Shown: in pieces, positions 33,190-45,358 of the stretch
How the letters are laid out: every line of letters begins with the position of its first letter
Numbering within the stretch: position 1 is the stretch's first letter
Origin: Cadophora sp. MPI-SDFR-AT-0126
Lineage: Eukaryota > Ascomycota > Leotiomycetes > Helotiales > Ploettnerulaceae
Length of the DNA: 64,000 nucleotides
Direction: 5' to 3'
Assembly (NCBI GenBank): GCA_020747065.1
Contig: JAGMVK010000004.1
Span: 1,116,001 to 1,180,000, forward strand
The notes under the pieces: generated by a model
What the model was told of the DNA's origin: nothing
The model's database searches: none
The model's input: only the letters and a program-made list of their open reading frames with translations
Position numbers and translations under genes: made by a program

Positions 33190-34340
33190 CATTCTGCATC
33201 GTCCCACTCGAGATATACAACACCCTGTGATCCTCACTCATCTCAGGATGCACATTGATCCCATACCCAGGTGTATTATCAAGCAAGCGATACTCCGTCG
33301 TCCAAGGTCCATACGGCGTCTCGCTCATGTAGAAATTCGTCGCATGACCAAACATACACGTAAACAGCATGTACTTCCGCAAATACTTGTTATACATGAT
33401 GCTCCCCTGATTGTTACTGTGGATCTTGTTCTGATTCTTCCCGATTGTTTGGATGCCGTAGCCGATATCGTTACGTTTGGGAATACCGCGAACCCAACGC
33501 CCGTCCCCCCGGAGGAATTCGTATTTCGATGCGTCAAATGCTTCGGCGAGCTTGGCGCGTCCGACGACAATGCCGGTCAGTCCGGCGTTAGAATATGTGT
33601 AGATGTATCCCTCGGCATTTATGATGGTCATCAAGCCAACCTGTAGCTCATCCGGTCCTGTCACCAGAGGGCCGACTCTTTCTGCAACAGGCGCATTTTT
33701 GCCCAACGTGACTCTGATAATCCCCAATCCCCGATTAACCTCCTTTCCCGTCGTGTTCCTCCAAATCTCCCACACGAATCCGATGCCAACGCCATGCTCC
33801 ACTTCAGCGATGTTGGAAGTGTCCATCCCCCAATGCTTCGTATCGCCGCATGGCTTCGGGTCACTCTCATGCGGTTTCGCAAAATCCCAATGCGCCACAT
33901 TCGAGCAATCTTTCGTGTCAACCTCCAAGATATTATTCGGATTCGCATACCAAGCGGCTCCCATACAGAAGCCATTCTTCATCGGCCCATCCAGCGAAAC
34001 CACATCGCCGAAATTCCAGAACGTGGTTCCTGCCAAGGTTGACGTTCGTCCCTTGTCCCAGCCTAGACGCTTGATGGAGCTCGAGTAGATGGGACCGAGC
34101 TTTGTGATCTTCCATTTCTTGTTCTCGTCTGCTGTGAAGGTTTTGGGATCGGGAAGGTCGGCGGTATCGTGTGGGTTGAGTGTGGTGGTGGGTTTGGTTG
34201 AGAAGGGGATTTGGGGTGCGTTGGAGCTGGATCCAGATGAGTATTCTTGGATCTTTTGATCTGGATTATGTCAGCTATTGGATAATTCAATTGTAATTGG
34301 AAGGAAAGCGTATACTGAGCTTATCTAGAAATTTCGCCAT
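33155..34340 (-). CDS. DUF4185-type beta-propeller protein
   Basis: A 25-nt first exon (34340-34316) and a long second exon (34260-33155) give 376 residues. The junction CTCA/ATCAAAAG was chosen because it keeps phase and makes a continuous MAKFLDKLNQKIQEYSSGSS start; the later AG would break the frame. There is no clear signal peptide. Sequence such as TTFWNFGDVVSLDG, WYANPNNILEV and LYISSGT fits the repeated blades of DUF4185 and glycosidase-like propellers. The family is often linked to sugar binding or hydrolysis, but I see no proven catalytic pair, so the activity is unknown. It is transcribed toward the Spt3 relic, overlapping its 3' tail. Confidence 0.75.
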
Positions 34341-34970
34341 TTTGAAGTTGGATATTGATGTGAGGTTCAATGCAGGTACAAGACGGGCATGGCGGGGTTG
34401 ATATTCGCGAGGTCTTGCCCCGCTTCTCGGTAGTCGTAAGCCCGTTTTTGGCATATGATAATGATGTAATTAGTGCGATATGGTGAAGATAGTACATCAG
34501 CAGATAACAACAAGCAGCAGCGATCAAATCTTGTTCACTAGCTTTTCGAGACGATGGGACTTGCATTGCCTTTTATTTACATTCTGTGTTGTCAGGTCGT
34601 TCCACTCGCTAAATAGACGAGACGAAAAAGGGGGTCGTTTCGTTGCCTTGACAGGCATTCCTTGGCTATGAAAATCATGAGTTCATCTTAATGTCCGACA
34701 GAGAGCGAGATTTTCAATCTCAAACTTAGATCTTTACTTGCGTGAAATAGAACCTCTCTTAAGAAGCTCCCACTCTATAGTGGTCAGAAAGGAGCCTAAC
34801 TACCACCGCTTTTAAACTATCACCATCCCTTAACAAACAGCTGGCCCTCCAAATATCAGAAAGCAGTATCATCCTAACACAATAAAGCTGCTCTATAGCG
34901 TCCCTATTTCTCCTATGCCAGAAAAACCTTCCAAATTTAAACCGTGATTCAACTCAATAAAACCCGAACC
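34341..34970. other. Intergenic region between two minus-strand genes
   Basis: No gene is visible. Contains the promoter of the DUF4185 gene and the 3' flank of the GNAT gene. Confidence 0.6.
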
Positions 34971-35685
34971 TCAACCAAGTGTCTTCGCAGGCCTCACCAT
35001 TGGTAAACTTATGCACTCTGGATCCTGATCCTTCAAACCCTCGAAACCCCACCTCTGATACAAAGGCACCGCCTTAGCCGTCCCATCAAGATAACACTCC
35101 CAGCCCAACTCATCAGCAGCTTTAACTCCCCAATCAATCAGAAGCGCAGCGAGACCCCTCCCTCTGAAATTTGGGTCTGTTGAGACAGATTCGAGGACTG
35201 CAGATGGTCAGTGAAATGCTCAAGGGTAGAAATGAGGTATGGAAGGTAGATAGTTCGAATATTCAGGACTCACAAAAATGCGGTCTCTCCCCCATCGCTC
35301 TATGATGCTGCCTCGCCATCGGCCCAAAAAATCCATTCAGCGCCTCAACCGTGACACCCTCCGGCGGCTGCGCCCTCATCCTCCTATCCCACGACGGAAT
35401 CTCTCCCCCAGAATGCTTCACCCACATAGCATTAGCTACGACCTTCCCCTTTCCCTTCCCCTTCTCTTCATCACCAGACGACTCAGGCTCATCAGTTACC
35501 ACCACCCACTGGACGCCCAACGCCGGATTCGCGATCGCCGCGGCTATGGAATCAGCGAGCCATTTCTTCCCGCTTTCTGTGGGTGGGAAGAGTTCTTCTG
35601 CTCTGGGCCCGACGAAGGATGAGAAGAAGACGGGGAGGATGCCTGGGATGTCGGTGGGTGTTGCGGGTGAGACTTTGAATACCAT
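34971..35685 (-). CDS. GNAT-family N-acetyltransferase
   Basis: Two exons on the minus strand, 35685-35274 and 35197-34971, give 212 residues. The phase-1 junction T/TC builds HFFLESVSTDPNFRGRGLAALL. This includes the acetyl-CoA pyrophosphate-binding motif (R/Q-x-x-G-x-G/A), here RGRGLAA, near residue 150. The end, ECYLDGTAKAVPLYQRWGF, is the usual GNAT beta6-alpha4 part. A Gly/Lys/Glu-rich insert (GDEEKGKGKGKV) lies between beta strands near residue 70-80. It transfers acetyl from acetyl-CoA to an unknown amine. The gene has its own promoter and no obvious partner. Confidence 0.9.
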
Positions 35686-37054
35686 TGTAAATTAGATATG
35701 GTGGTACTGCACCGTGTCGTGTAGATGAACTTTTTTAGCCGAAACGTCACAGAGAGGGACGTGGGTGGATAGAGTTTGGCTTGGACCTTGACGGTTTTAG
35801 AGATGTTCTTATGGCATTTGAAATTGTGCTGCCTACATTTTCGATGCGTGGCTGGTACGTATGTCAGATTGTGGGAATCAAGGCGTATGGGGGCAAATAT
35901 TCCCCACTGCTGACTATTGGAATGCTGAATTAGGCAGGTGCAGCAGCACCAAGTTCAAAACCTCAACTTTGAAGACTCGCCACTCGAATATGACAGGTGT
36001 GAAGGTCAAACCAGCGATAAGTGGAAGGGACACCACATCCTGCTTTTTGGGCGTCACTGTATCGATGTTAAGTTTCCGTTGTGGTTGGAAGCAAAACAAT
36101 TTCGAGAACTTCAAAAACCGACAGCAAGGTGGATGTTCTACTTATCCAGCTCGCGAGTAACGATACTCCTCGTCTCACATGCTACTGAATTTCTGGCCTC
36201 GCTCCATGGTAAGATCCTGTTTCCACTTTATGTGAGCTTTGGTGGGGGCGGGGTCAATGGGTCGAGAAATTAAGAATCCCATAGCACATACGAGGATTGT
36301 TGGATGGCATTCTAGTACATATTCGCATCTCCAAAAAGGCACTGGGTACCAGGTACCCGAAATTAAGCCTATATGAGTCCAAAGCTTGCAGAAGTCGTGG
36401 CTGGATCAGGCAAGGCATCTGAACTGCCGTCTTTGGCTTTCAAACTAATGCTAAAGCTTGCAATGCAATGTAGCATTCCAATAATTCACATCTAAATTAA
36501 TGAAAACGACTCAATACACTTCGGCAAAATCCCAGAACCCGTCATGTTCCATTCCAAGCTGCCCTATCGTACTGTGTGTGGCTTGCCGATATTGATGCCT
36601 TTTATTTCGCTCCGAGCTACTGACTCTTACTTTAGGCTTCTTCTCGCTTAGTTTCAGTGACAGTGTTGATGGCTTCACTTTCGATCGACTTTGATCGCGT
36701 CTGCTAGGGGTAGTGATTTACTCAGGTTGCAAATTCGTCTTCACTTTGCCTCTACTCTAGCAAGGTTTCACAGTACAAGTGAGTTGGAAATTCGATATGT
36801 ATCTCATATGGGTTCATGTAATCTACGCTATGCCATCCGTCAATATTATGTTCATGGTCATGAATTCCCTGTCAGATCTACATACAGTACAAGCAAGACA
36901 AGAAGAGAACCATTTCGCATCCCAAATCGACTAACTCCAAGCATTCATCCATTTATCGTTCAGTTCCATCACGCAAGCCATGCAGTCTGTTCCAGTCCAT
37001 TCCGCTCAAAAATGCCATCACTCATGTACTCATCCATCAGTCAACTCCCCTCCC
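35686..37054. other. Intergenic region, no supported gene
   Basis: Short plus-strand frames at 35861-36273 lack domains. From 36691 an open frame runs on the plus strand, but its Ser/Pro/His-rich second half is merely the antisense of the next gene. Confidence 0.55.
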
Positions 37055-38485
37055 TCACTCACTCAAACTATCCCTCCGTCCCCTCCTATATCCACCCCCA
37101 GCATTCCTCTTCCTCCGTCTCTCCTCCGCATAATCACTCCCCACCGCGCTCCCCGCACTACTCAGCCCCGGAATATGATGCCTATAACTCTTCGTTCCCA
37201 CATCATCACTCCCCTCCTGACTGCCCACCAAACTACCAACTTCCTCTTCAATATAGCTCCCCGGAACCTTCTTCGTCGGACTCCTGCTCTTCCGTCTCCT
37301 CTCCCTCTCCTCCCTCCTCCTCTCCCGCTCCCTCTCCTGCATACTCGACGTACCAGAGACCTCGGAACTCACCACTGTACTACTATCATCGCCGACGTTG
37401 AACGAGAAGTCTCTACGCTGCGCAGCCCGGCCTTTCTCTTGCAGTTTCCGAGCTTCGGCTTTGATGCGTTCGTCGTTCGTGACGACGGAGCCGGTACCAG
37501 TGGACTTGCCCCAGAAAGATGACGCGCCGCCCTCGCTCGTGCTGACGACTTTGCGGATTCCGCCACTGCCGCCGGTATACGTATCCTTGCGTTCCTTCTT
37601 GACTTTGGTGGGTGTATTCGTGGGTGTCTTCTCGCGATGGGAGAGTAGCTCGGAAGCAGCGGTCGATCCATCATTTGTGTTTGAGCCGTCCCAGGAGCTG
37701 CCGTCGGGTTGTTTATTCAGACCGCCAACACGCGCTGGTTTCTCGTGGCGGTAAGCTCGCATTGCGTCTGCGACGTCGGCGTCAATGTCGAGTTCTGTAT
37801 CGAGTGTACCGGCATCGCTGGGTGCGCCTTTAGCTTTCTTGGCTTTCTTCGGCTTGGTAGTCTTATCCTTTGACTTCTTGACTTTGTGTTGCCCGGCCAC
37901 GACGTGAGCTGCATATCCCATCTCGCTGCCTCCGACTGTACTGCCCCCATAGCTCTCCGTACCTAGCGCGCTGCTCTCCTCGTCGAAGTCCTTATACCGA
38001 TCCACGCCATTCATAGCCTTATTTGCCTTCTTGTTTTTCTTCTTGCGTCCGCCCCAGAGACTTCTCCCGCTCTTCTCACCATGTACGATACTACCGCCGC
38101 CGAGATCCGTACTCTCTGTAGCACCGCTGAGGGTCGTACCATTTGGGCCTTTGCGGCGGAGGACGGTGGACTTGTAGTCTTCCCAGTCGTTCTCTTTGAA
38201 ATAGAAGCCGCCATTCTTGGCCCAGAAGAAGAACCAGATACCGGTGATGACGAAACCGGCGCCGATGAGGCCGAGGAGGATGAAGACAGTTTTGTTAGGG
38301 ACATCTTGGGGTTCGGTGACGCCTGCACCAGGGTTGGGCAGGCCTTTGGAAGAGCGTTTGAGGATGGTGTGGGTGAGTTGGGTCAGAGTTGAAGGAGAGG
38401 CGGATGGTGCAGGAGATGGTGTGCGTGTGAGGAGGGAGGTGAGGTAGGTTTTGAAAGTTGAGGCTTCTTCTGGGAGAGGTGCCAT
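37055..38485 (-). CDS. Conserved-looking single-pass membrane protein, disordered and basic
   Basis: Single exon, 476 residues. The N-terminal 65 residues are Ser/Pro/Thr-rich. One strong membrane helix follows (KTVFILLGLIGAGFVITGIW) and then FFFWAKNGGFYFKENDWED, a block that looks conserved. The rest is hydrophilic and low-complexity: a KKKNKKANK stretch, KKSKDKTTKPKKAKKAKG, and an Arg/Glu run (ERERERRREERERRRKSRS). The C-terminus is Gly/Arg-rich (GGGYRRGRRDSLSE). I recall similar proteins in many ascomycetes under vague names, but no function is known to me. The topology is probably a short lumenal or external N-terminus with a long cytosolic tail. Confidence 0.8.
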   Translation of the reverse strand: MAPLPEEASTFKTYLTSLLTRTPSPAPSASPSTLTQLTHTILKRSSKGLPNPGAGVTEPQDVPNKTVFILLGLIGAGFVITGIWFFFWAKNGGFYFKENDWEDYKSTVLRRKGPNGTTLSGATESTDLGGGSIVHGEKSGRSLWGGRKKKNKKANKAMNGVDRYKDFDEESSALGTESYGGSTVGGSEMGYAAHVVAGQHKVKKSKDKTTKPKKAKKAKGAPSDAGTLDTELDIDADVADAMRAYRHEKPARVGGLNKQPDGSSWDGSNTNDGSTAASELLSHREKTPTNTPTKVKKERKDTYTGGSGGIRKVVSTSEGGASSFWGKSTGTGSVVTNDERIKAEARKLQEKGRAAQRRDFSFNVGDDSSTVVSSEVSGTSSMQERERERRREERERRRKSRSPTKKVPGSYIEEEVGSLVGSQEGSDDVGTKSYRHHIPGLSSAGSAVGSDYAEERRRKRNAGGGYRRGRRDSLSE

Positions 38486-39789
38486 CTTTTATATTTGTTA
38501 TGGCTGGACCTCTTCAGCAAAAGCTGGGACTTAGCAAAGGTATTGTGACGTTGTTCGTCACTACGTATTGTGTTGTGCCAATCTCGAGTCAACAGGCGGT
38601 TGTCGCAGATTGTGTTCGTGGGATGTCAAGTCGTGTGTCTCAGAGATTTTAGAGATATGAGGGGGGTTGCAGATGTTTGAAGAATGAAGAATGCAAATGA
38701 CGCGAGGAATCAGGTTGTGCACCTGTTCTCGGGCTGCTCCTTGAATTCGAGAGGTTGGGCTGAGTTGGAAATGCGGAAGGCTGGCGGATCGGCACTGTTT
38801 ACTTTTAGCGGCGGGACGGATGCCACAGCAACACTAAACTTCGGCTAGATTTAGCGTCAGGATCCCTGAACCCAGCCGCTACGTCACCAGAAGAACGATG
38901 GGATATTTTGAAAACATGTAGGTGAAGGGTGTTTTGAAATTGCGGTGATCTTAATTACTAGCTACTGCCTGTCTCGAATCCGGTATATTCTTCATCTCGC
39001 TACAACTAATGCTATGTTGTTTTGGGATCCGCTTGGAGGCCACGTCCCCAACCCGTTCCTGATTGCTCATATCAATCTTGGTGATAGAAGGGCAGCAAAG
39101 CCCATTCCAGAATTCATACAAATCTGCACAAACCCAAGATATTCCGAATCTGTACAGATCTATCAAATTCCAACTCCAATCCGATTCCTATCCCGGTATC
39201 AATTCCAACGCCAATTTCCCATGTGAACTATTATATCACCCGCTCAAGAGAGCCAACAGGCAGCTCTCCAAGTCCTTCAATCCATGACCCTGATCCCAAA
39301 GATAGAAGATACATGCCATTGCTAGCAATCGATGCATGTCTTTCAGTCAAAATCCATCCGAAAATCTGTCAAATTTGTCCCCAAAGAATCCAAAAGTAAA
39401 TGCGAATGATATGCAAAGTAAAAGGAAGAAGTAGCTGAGGTAGGTATCCATCATGAAATCATACAGTCATACAAGTCGTATCGAAACAACAGTTCTTTCC
39501 GAAGTTGCAAAATGTAAAAGGAAACAAAGTGACAAAGCAAGCAAAGCTCTCAAGTGCTCTCTTAAGGGGTATAAAACTTTTTCTCTCTTCGACCCTTTTT
39601 GTTGGACAGAACCAAAAAAAGGAGAATGCGAAAGCAAAAGCCACCCATGATGAAGAAGTCTTTTTGCACAGAGAAGAAGATCCAAGAATCGAAGTATCGA
39701 AAGAAAACCGAAGATCCTTCTTCAAAAGACCATGCGCTAAATCCAGAAAAATTCGAAACAACTGTCGTCGCTTGCAATTGAAATGGCTA
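38486..39789. other. Intergenic region between two minus-strand genes
   Basis: No gene is supported. Short frames on both strands overlap without domains. The stretch near 39440-39790 is AAG/AAA-rich and probably the 3' UTR of the next gene; its frames on both strands look accidental. Confidence 0.6.
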
Positions 39790-41679
39790 TCAAAAGTAGT
39801 TGTCATCCCTGTAATCCTTGGGATACTGTGGTGTGCGAGTCCATGACTCGCCTGAGTGAGAAGACATCCTTGATCGTCCTGATGGCCGACTGACGCGACT
39901 TTGACGGTCCTCAATTCGTCCACCGCCATATTCCGAGTTGGATCGCTCACTGCCATTTCGGAGGCTTTTCTGTCGCTGGATGGAGATCTCCCCTCCATCG
40001 GCGCAATCGATTTGCATTCCGCCGACCATTACTCGAGTCTGTCCTGTGACTTTGAGAGTCACATTCTCATCATTGTCTCCGCTGCCACTCCTCGTGGTCC
40101 GCGTTGTTGCCGATTTCTTATAGTCACTTTCGTCCCGACTTGCGCTGCTCTTGGTGCTTCGGCTGCTGCCACCTTGTTTTCTTTGTTGTCGTCGTAGGAC
40201 TTCAGCCGTAAGCGGCACTGTAGGTCCTCCGCCAACATCATCTTGGTAAGAAGTGGCTGAGTTGAGTTTGGCTTCATAAGAGGCTCCTGCGGGCGCTCCT
40301 TGATACTGAGCGGCTTGTTGCAGCTTAGTCTCGTACCCACTCTTGGACTCATATGCATCCGAAGCTCCAGCAGACGATGGCTGCTCATAAGAGCTCTGCC
40401 TCCGTCGTCCGCTGTTTGCTGACTCGATCCTAACATTTCCCAGGTCATAAGAAACCGAATGGCGGTTAACACTCGGCCGCCGGGGTCGTACCTCCTCGCG
40501 GTATTCTGGTCGAGTGTCCCGTTCATAATATTCTGCACTTGTCCCTGGGTCTGATATAGGATCACTATTGTATACCGAAGTGCGTCGGAGAATGCTGGGG
40601 CGGCGTGGGGGAGGCATGGCTCTGGAGTCTGCCTCGGCCTTGCTCATTGTTGATGTAGTGGCAGGAACTCGTATGCTGTTCCTCCTCTCTGTCATCCGAA
40701 TGGTAGCTCCATCGGCAGCTGAGGTGTATCCATCATCATAGTATCCAGCATCATAATCGCTATATACCCGAGGAGATCTCGTATCTCGATTTCCAAATGC
40801 AGAAGATGTCCTTGCAACCGGCTCGAAAGCTGTCTGCGATCGAGGGATCTCAACACCGCCAAATCTTTCGGAGAGGGGTCGCGACGTAGCCTTCGGTGCG
40901 AGGTAATCGCCTTGCCCATGGGATTGAGGCATAAGGTATTGCGGTTGCGCAGACATTGTGTATTGAGGTGCATATTGCTGTGGTGTGGAGTATTGATATG
41001 TCGAATATTGCGACTGAGGTGGAGCGATAATTTGACGGGGAGTATTGTATTGGGGGTCGGCATATTGCATGTAGGACGATCCTGGTGAGGGTGGTGGGTA
41101 TGATGGTGTGATAAGTGGCTGTTGAGGGTAATAAGCCGAACTTGACAGCGGAGGACCACGATTTCCAGACGGAGTCTGCGCAGCATGAAAACTTTGTGGC
41201 CGTGGATATGTTTGCGATGTATGTGCTCGAGGACGTAATGGAATAGTTTGCGACACAGCAGTGATTCCGAAATGGCTTGGGTCGACTCTGGAGCTGCTGG
41301 GAATAGCACTCTTTGCGAAGCCCCGATTCTCATGCGCAGACGGTGGTCTGTTGGTCTTGCGAGGGGACTTTGTACTGCTGCTGGAAGACTTCCGACGTTC
41401 AAGTTTTAAATCTTTGGGTATTATCTCGACATGTTGCGCAGCGCTGGTGCTCTGTTCGGCGGCATATTGCGCATCACTCTGCGACTTCCTGTGCTTGGTG
41501 CTCCTTCGCTTCTCTTTTTCTCTCTCCCTATCTCGTTCGCGATCTCTATCCCCCTCATAAGAAACCTTGAGTTTGGTCTTGACAGCTGCGGATCGCCGTG
41601 ATTCTTGTATGACCGTCCCGCTCAAATCGTCCACATCCTCAACAGAAGCCGGTAAAGGCCTCGCTTTGTCGGAGCCCAT
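39790..41679 (-). CDS. Large disordered protein, unknown function
   Basis: Single exon, 629 residues. Residues 46-62 are an alternating Asp/Arg/Glu run (DRDRERDREREKEKRRSTK). Residues 170-270 are Pro/Tyr/Gln/Ser-rich with many YPQQP, QYSTYQYSTPQQY-like units. Arg/Ser/Asp-rich text follows to the end. The one ordered-looking block is VTLKVTGQTRVMVGGMQIDCADGGEISIQ near residue 545, a possible short beta domain. The protein ends YPKDYRDDNYF. I do not recognise the family. The composition suggests a scaffold or condensate-forming protein, but that is only inference. No signal peptide or membrane helix is seen. Confidence 0.75.
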   Translation of the reverse strand: MGSDKARPLPASVEDVDDLSGTVIQESRRSAAVKTKLKVSYEGDRDRERDREREKEKRRSTKHRKSQSDAQYAAEQSTSAAQHVEIIPKDLKLERRKSSSSSTKSPRKTNRPPSAHENRGFAKSAIPSSSRVDPSHFGITAVSQTIPLRPRAHTSQTYPRPQSFHAAQTPSGNRGPPLSSSAYYPQQPLITPSYPPPSPGSSYMQYADPQYNTPRQIIAPPQSQYSTYQYSTPQQYAPQYTMSAQPQYLMPQSHGQGDYLAPKATSRPLSERFGGVEIPRSQTAFEPVARTSSAFGNRDTRSPRVYSDYDAGYYDDGYTSAADGATIRMTERRNSIRVPATTSTMSKAEADSRAMPPPRRPSILRRTSVYNSDPISDPGTSAEYYERDTRPEYREEVRPRRPSVNRHSVSYDLGNVRIESANSGRRRQSSYEQPSSAGASDAYESKSGYETKLQQAAQYQGAPAGASYEAKLNSATSYQDDVGGGPTVPLTAEVLRRQQRKQGGSSRSTKSSASRDESDYKKSATTRTTRSGSGDNDENVTLKVTGQTRVMVGGMQIDCADGGEISIQRQKSLRNGSERSNSEYGGGRIEDRQSRVSRPSGRSRMSSHSGESWTRTPQYPKDYRDDNYF

Positions 41680-44600
41680 TTCTCAGCCCAGAGTCGACGA
41701 TCTTGCGTCGACAGCAATGCGCGATCCTGTCGCGATGGCAGGCAGGGTTGGAAGTTGTGAGGCAGCGTGCCTATGTTGGGTAGTTTGTCTTTCTTTCAGT
41801 TGTTCGTGGTGGGATGTGATGTGGGATGTTATCCACCGAGGGACGAGAATTAAATTATATGAAGTGGATACAGTATGGTAATCGTACGGAGAGGGTCGGT
41901 ACTGTACTGGGGGAAAGCTCAGACCTTTTGGGCCGCCAGGCGGGACGAGATAGGCTCGGGATTAGGCGAGAAATGTGGTGCACAGGCAGTGGATGTTGAC
42001 GGGAAGATGCCTGGAGGACAGAAAAAGGTAGACGACGACGGGGACAAGGAGTATGAGGATGTTGACAGGGAACTTTCTTTATCGATACTGAAAGTCGCCG
42101 TGGGAACTGACTGAGGTGACAGTGAAAGTGACAGCTGCTCGGCCGCTAGGTTACGCTTCGGACCGCGAAACCAGAGGCAAGATCAGATTGTGAGACCAGA
42201 CAAAACCAGACAGACAATTGACACTGGAGTATCCTGGCCTGGAAAGGTATCGTATCTGGATAGAAACGCACCACGATACCAGTGTCCAAAGGAACAAGAG
42301 CGTCTATTTCCGGGAGGATTAGGATTCCCTGTACTCGGTCTCAGACACAGCAGAGCTAGAGGATCCACCTGGGCGAAAAGCGCAACGACACGCCCGTAAG
42401 CCGATCAAGCGAGGGGCAAGCAGAGGAGGGGAGACGGTCTTCAGTCCTTTTTCGCTGGTTGAATTTTTTTTTTCTTCGTGCTTTGTTGTGCTGTGTTGGC
42501 TGCCGCGGCTGGTTCAGCCTAATTGTCGTACACGGTGTTGGGTAGCAATGCCCTTATTAAGAGTGGGGATGGGAGTGGGAGAGGAGCTCGCATGGCTATG
42601 ACTCCCTGGAGAGAGTCGACCGAAGCGATGAGGATGAAGTCAGGAATTTGATATTGAAGAGAAAGAAGAAGAAAGAAGGAGGGAGGGATGGATGGATGGG
42701 AATGGAATCTTAGGTTACGAAGGGATCAAGATGTGGTGGAGGGATGGGCTGGGATAGGATAGGACAGGACAGGATGGAATGGATTGGAGAGAATCATGGG
42801 GAAGTGCGTCAGTCACTTCAAGCAAGTCAGGTCAGTCACTCATCTCGTCAGTCCACGAAGGCTGAAATAAGAAAATACCTCCCTGCCCTACAGTAGCTTC
42901 CTTCCCCTCCCCTCTCCATCTCTCCCGCAATGCATGGCAAGGGTGTGTATGTCTGGTCTTGGAAGTCAAGATTCAGTCAGTCACAGTGACGAATCTGTCG
43001 CATCCATCAACCTACTCTCGTTCGTTCGCCTCTCTCCTGCTCTCGTCTCATACTGGCCGCTCTTACTGGCATCCAGTGCCTTGGATTGGAAAAGCACATC
43101 TGCAAAGCCAACACCACCTCACTCATCCACCAGCCAGGTCTCATCTAATCCCCAGTCCACAAACAGTACATACATAAGCGACACTCGGGACGAGGCGAGA
43201 ATCGTCCACAACACTCTTATGCCCAACCGCACAGACAAGTACCGTGAGTACACGAGATTCTCGTTCCCGAAAGTAAATTTACCCCTCCACCCAGCCCCAC
43301 CTCTCGTCCTCCATCCTTCTCAGATTCATGCACTACCCAACCTAACCGTCGCCAGCCCTTATCCCATCTCCAATCCCCATCCTGTGGCTTTGATTCGCAC
43401 CCCGCCATTCGCCAGTCCGCAGAGGTTGTGCTCTCAAGCTGACGCACCCGGAATACACCCTCCTGACCAACTGATATACCTATTCTATCTCTCCCTCTCC
43501 TCTCTAACCGAGCTCTCCCCCTCCACAAAAACATCGCAACACTAAGAATATTCTATTTCCGACGAAAAGGATTCGATTCGATACGTCGTCAGTTTCTGTC
43601 TCATCTAACGAATAAACAAAACATGACACAAACAAGCAGCCAAACACATATACCAACAATAAATAAATAAATATAGAGATATACTTTAGCGTAGAAATGA
43701 GGAGCAAAAAAGTTTAACCAGAAAAAACCCGACCCCGAGGATTAATAATTGGTGATCGCCAGGCCACGGATCTGGAATCTGTCTCTGAGCTGCGGTGCGG
43801 TGCTTGCCCGAGGCGCGCACACAGCGAGCTTGAGCTGCAAGACATCAACTTCGCCATCTGATATCCACTCCTTCTGCATCACTCTACCAGACATGAAGCC
43901 GCGTCATATCCTCTTCCCAACCATCCATCCACTCATCCAAACAAACAAAACCATTCCAATAATACAGAATCGCACCATCATCATCGAGCAAGCCCATGAA
44001 CCATCCATCCAACATCTCCCGATAGGGTGGGAATTTACTCACGAACGACCTCAATCTGAAGGATTCAATCCCCTTCCTCGCTTGCTCTTCCCAGCCAGTA
44101 AGCGGCCAGCTTCAATGTGCAGAATTATGCATTCCATGCAGGCGGCCCTCTCGCGAGAGCTGTGGAAGCGAAGATATGGAAGGAAATATGGCGGGGTGGA
44201 GAGACCAGTTTTCCCGTCATAAATATGGAGGACATATACTAGATTTCGAGGAAATATATTATTGAATTTTCATATGTGAGTGATGTTATGATTGATAAGA
44301 TAGAAGATATGGAACAATAGTGTCTGTTGCGTATAGGGCGTTCGTCCGAGCTGAATACTGTAGTGCCCAGTGTCACATCCAATGTTGCCTCCTCCTGAAC
44401 TTGCACTGTACGACAACGCCTCGCTGGACAATATTCCAAAATAAATCATCCATCTCTCTATCTCATTACTCCCAAATACACCCAGTCGATCTCCAATTCC
44501 GAGTCACCTCGCCTCACCTAATACCACCAAAAAAAAAGTCTCACACCAAAACTCCATATTCAAAGTTTCCCCACCCCACCACACCTTTCAACAATGAGTC

Positions 44601-45358
44601 CAAGTGGATCTCCCACTCCATCTCACTCTCTCGACCAGAATGACTTGAAGCCTTCCAATACTCGGCATTAGTGTCCTGCACGGTATTGCAAGCTCGCACT
44701 CTCCTTGGACGATCCATATCGCTGGGAGTGAGGTATCAGCCAAAGAAAAAAGAAAGGAAGATACACAGAGTCCAGTAGACAGCCAAGATTGAAAACTCTA
44801 AATGCATGAAAGTGAGTTTACTCCGTAAGCTGAAAGAAAAGTAAAACTTCGCAGACAAACGGTAAATTCCCTCGGTAAGTCAATTCAAAGTGTCTGTTTG
44901 CTTGCTTGTTTGCTTGACAGAGAGGCGAGGTAGGTAGATTTGATATGTACTAGGTGCTAGATAGGACGAGAGAACAAATGAAGTTGCAGAGCCGGGCACC
45001 ACCATTTTTGAAAGCACGCATCACACCGCCTTTTCGACTCCAGGAGTCATCCTCGCAACAAGAACGATAGATGCAATCGTGATGGAATTTATATCCCGCG
45101 CTTCGCTTGCTTGCTTATCCTTCTCCTCTGAACTTCTCTGCTCGTTGAATTGCTGGGACGCCACGGTTCTGGTCTCAGTTGGGGAATTTCGCGGCCGGAG
45201 GTTGACGCCCGAGGGGAGTTGATTGTGGATAGTGGCTGGGTGGTGCGCATACTGTACGAAATACTAGTGATGGTGATGTATCGTTTTGTTGTTGAGTCGA
45301 GTTGAGTCCAGTCGAGTCAAGTCATCGAATTGTCGATTGCTTTACGTCCTCCCACATT
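41680..45358. other. 3.7-kb gene-poor region
   Basis: No gene is supported. Frames at 42934-43545 (203 codons, Pro/Ser-rich) and 43749-44222 (157 codons) have no domains, and their composition follows the local C/T-rich strand bias. Purine-rich simple sequence lies at about 42657-42790. The left part is the promoter and leader of the 629-residue protein. Confidence 0.5.
42657..42790. repeat. Purine-rich simple sequence
   Basis: Runs of GAAAGAAG, GGAGGGAGGGATGGATGGATGG and GGATAGGATAGGACAGGACAGG in succession; imperfect repeats of GGATG and GGACA. It lies about 1 kb upstream of the 629-residue gene. Confidence 0.7.

Noticed and set aside
34971..35197. Suspected frameshift in the GNAT acetyl-CoA motif
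   Set aside because: Recounting the bases gave a 227-bp exon in phase, so the gene is intact.
36691..37401. 236-codon plus-strand Ser/Pro/His-rich frame
   Set aside because: Its second half is the antisense of the 476-residue membrane protein, whose Ser/Arg-rich codons produce it.
42934..43545. 203-codon Pro/Ser-rich frame
   Set aside because: Composition follows the local pyrimidine bias; no start context or domain.
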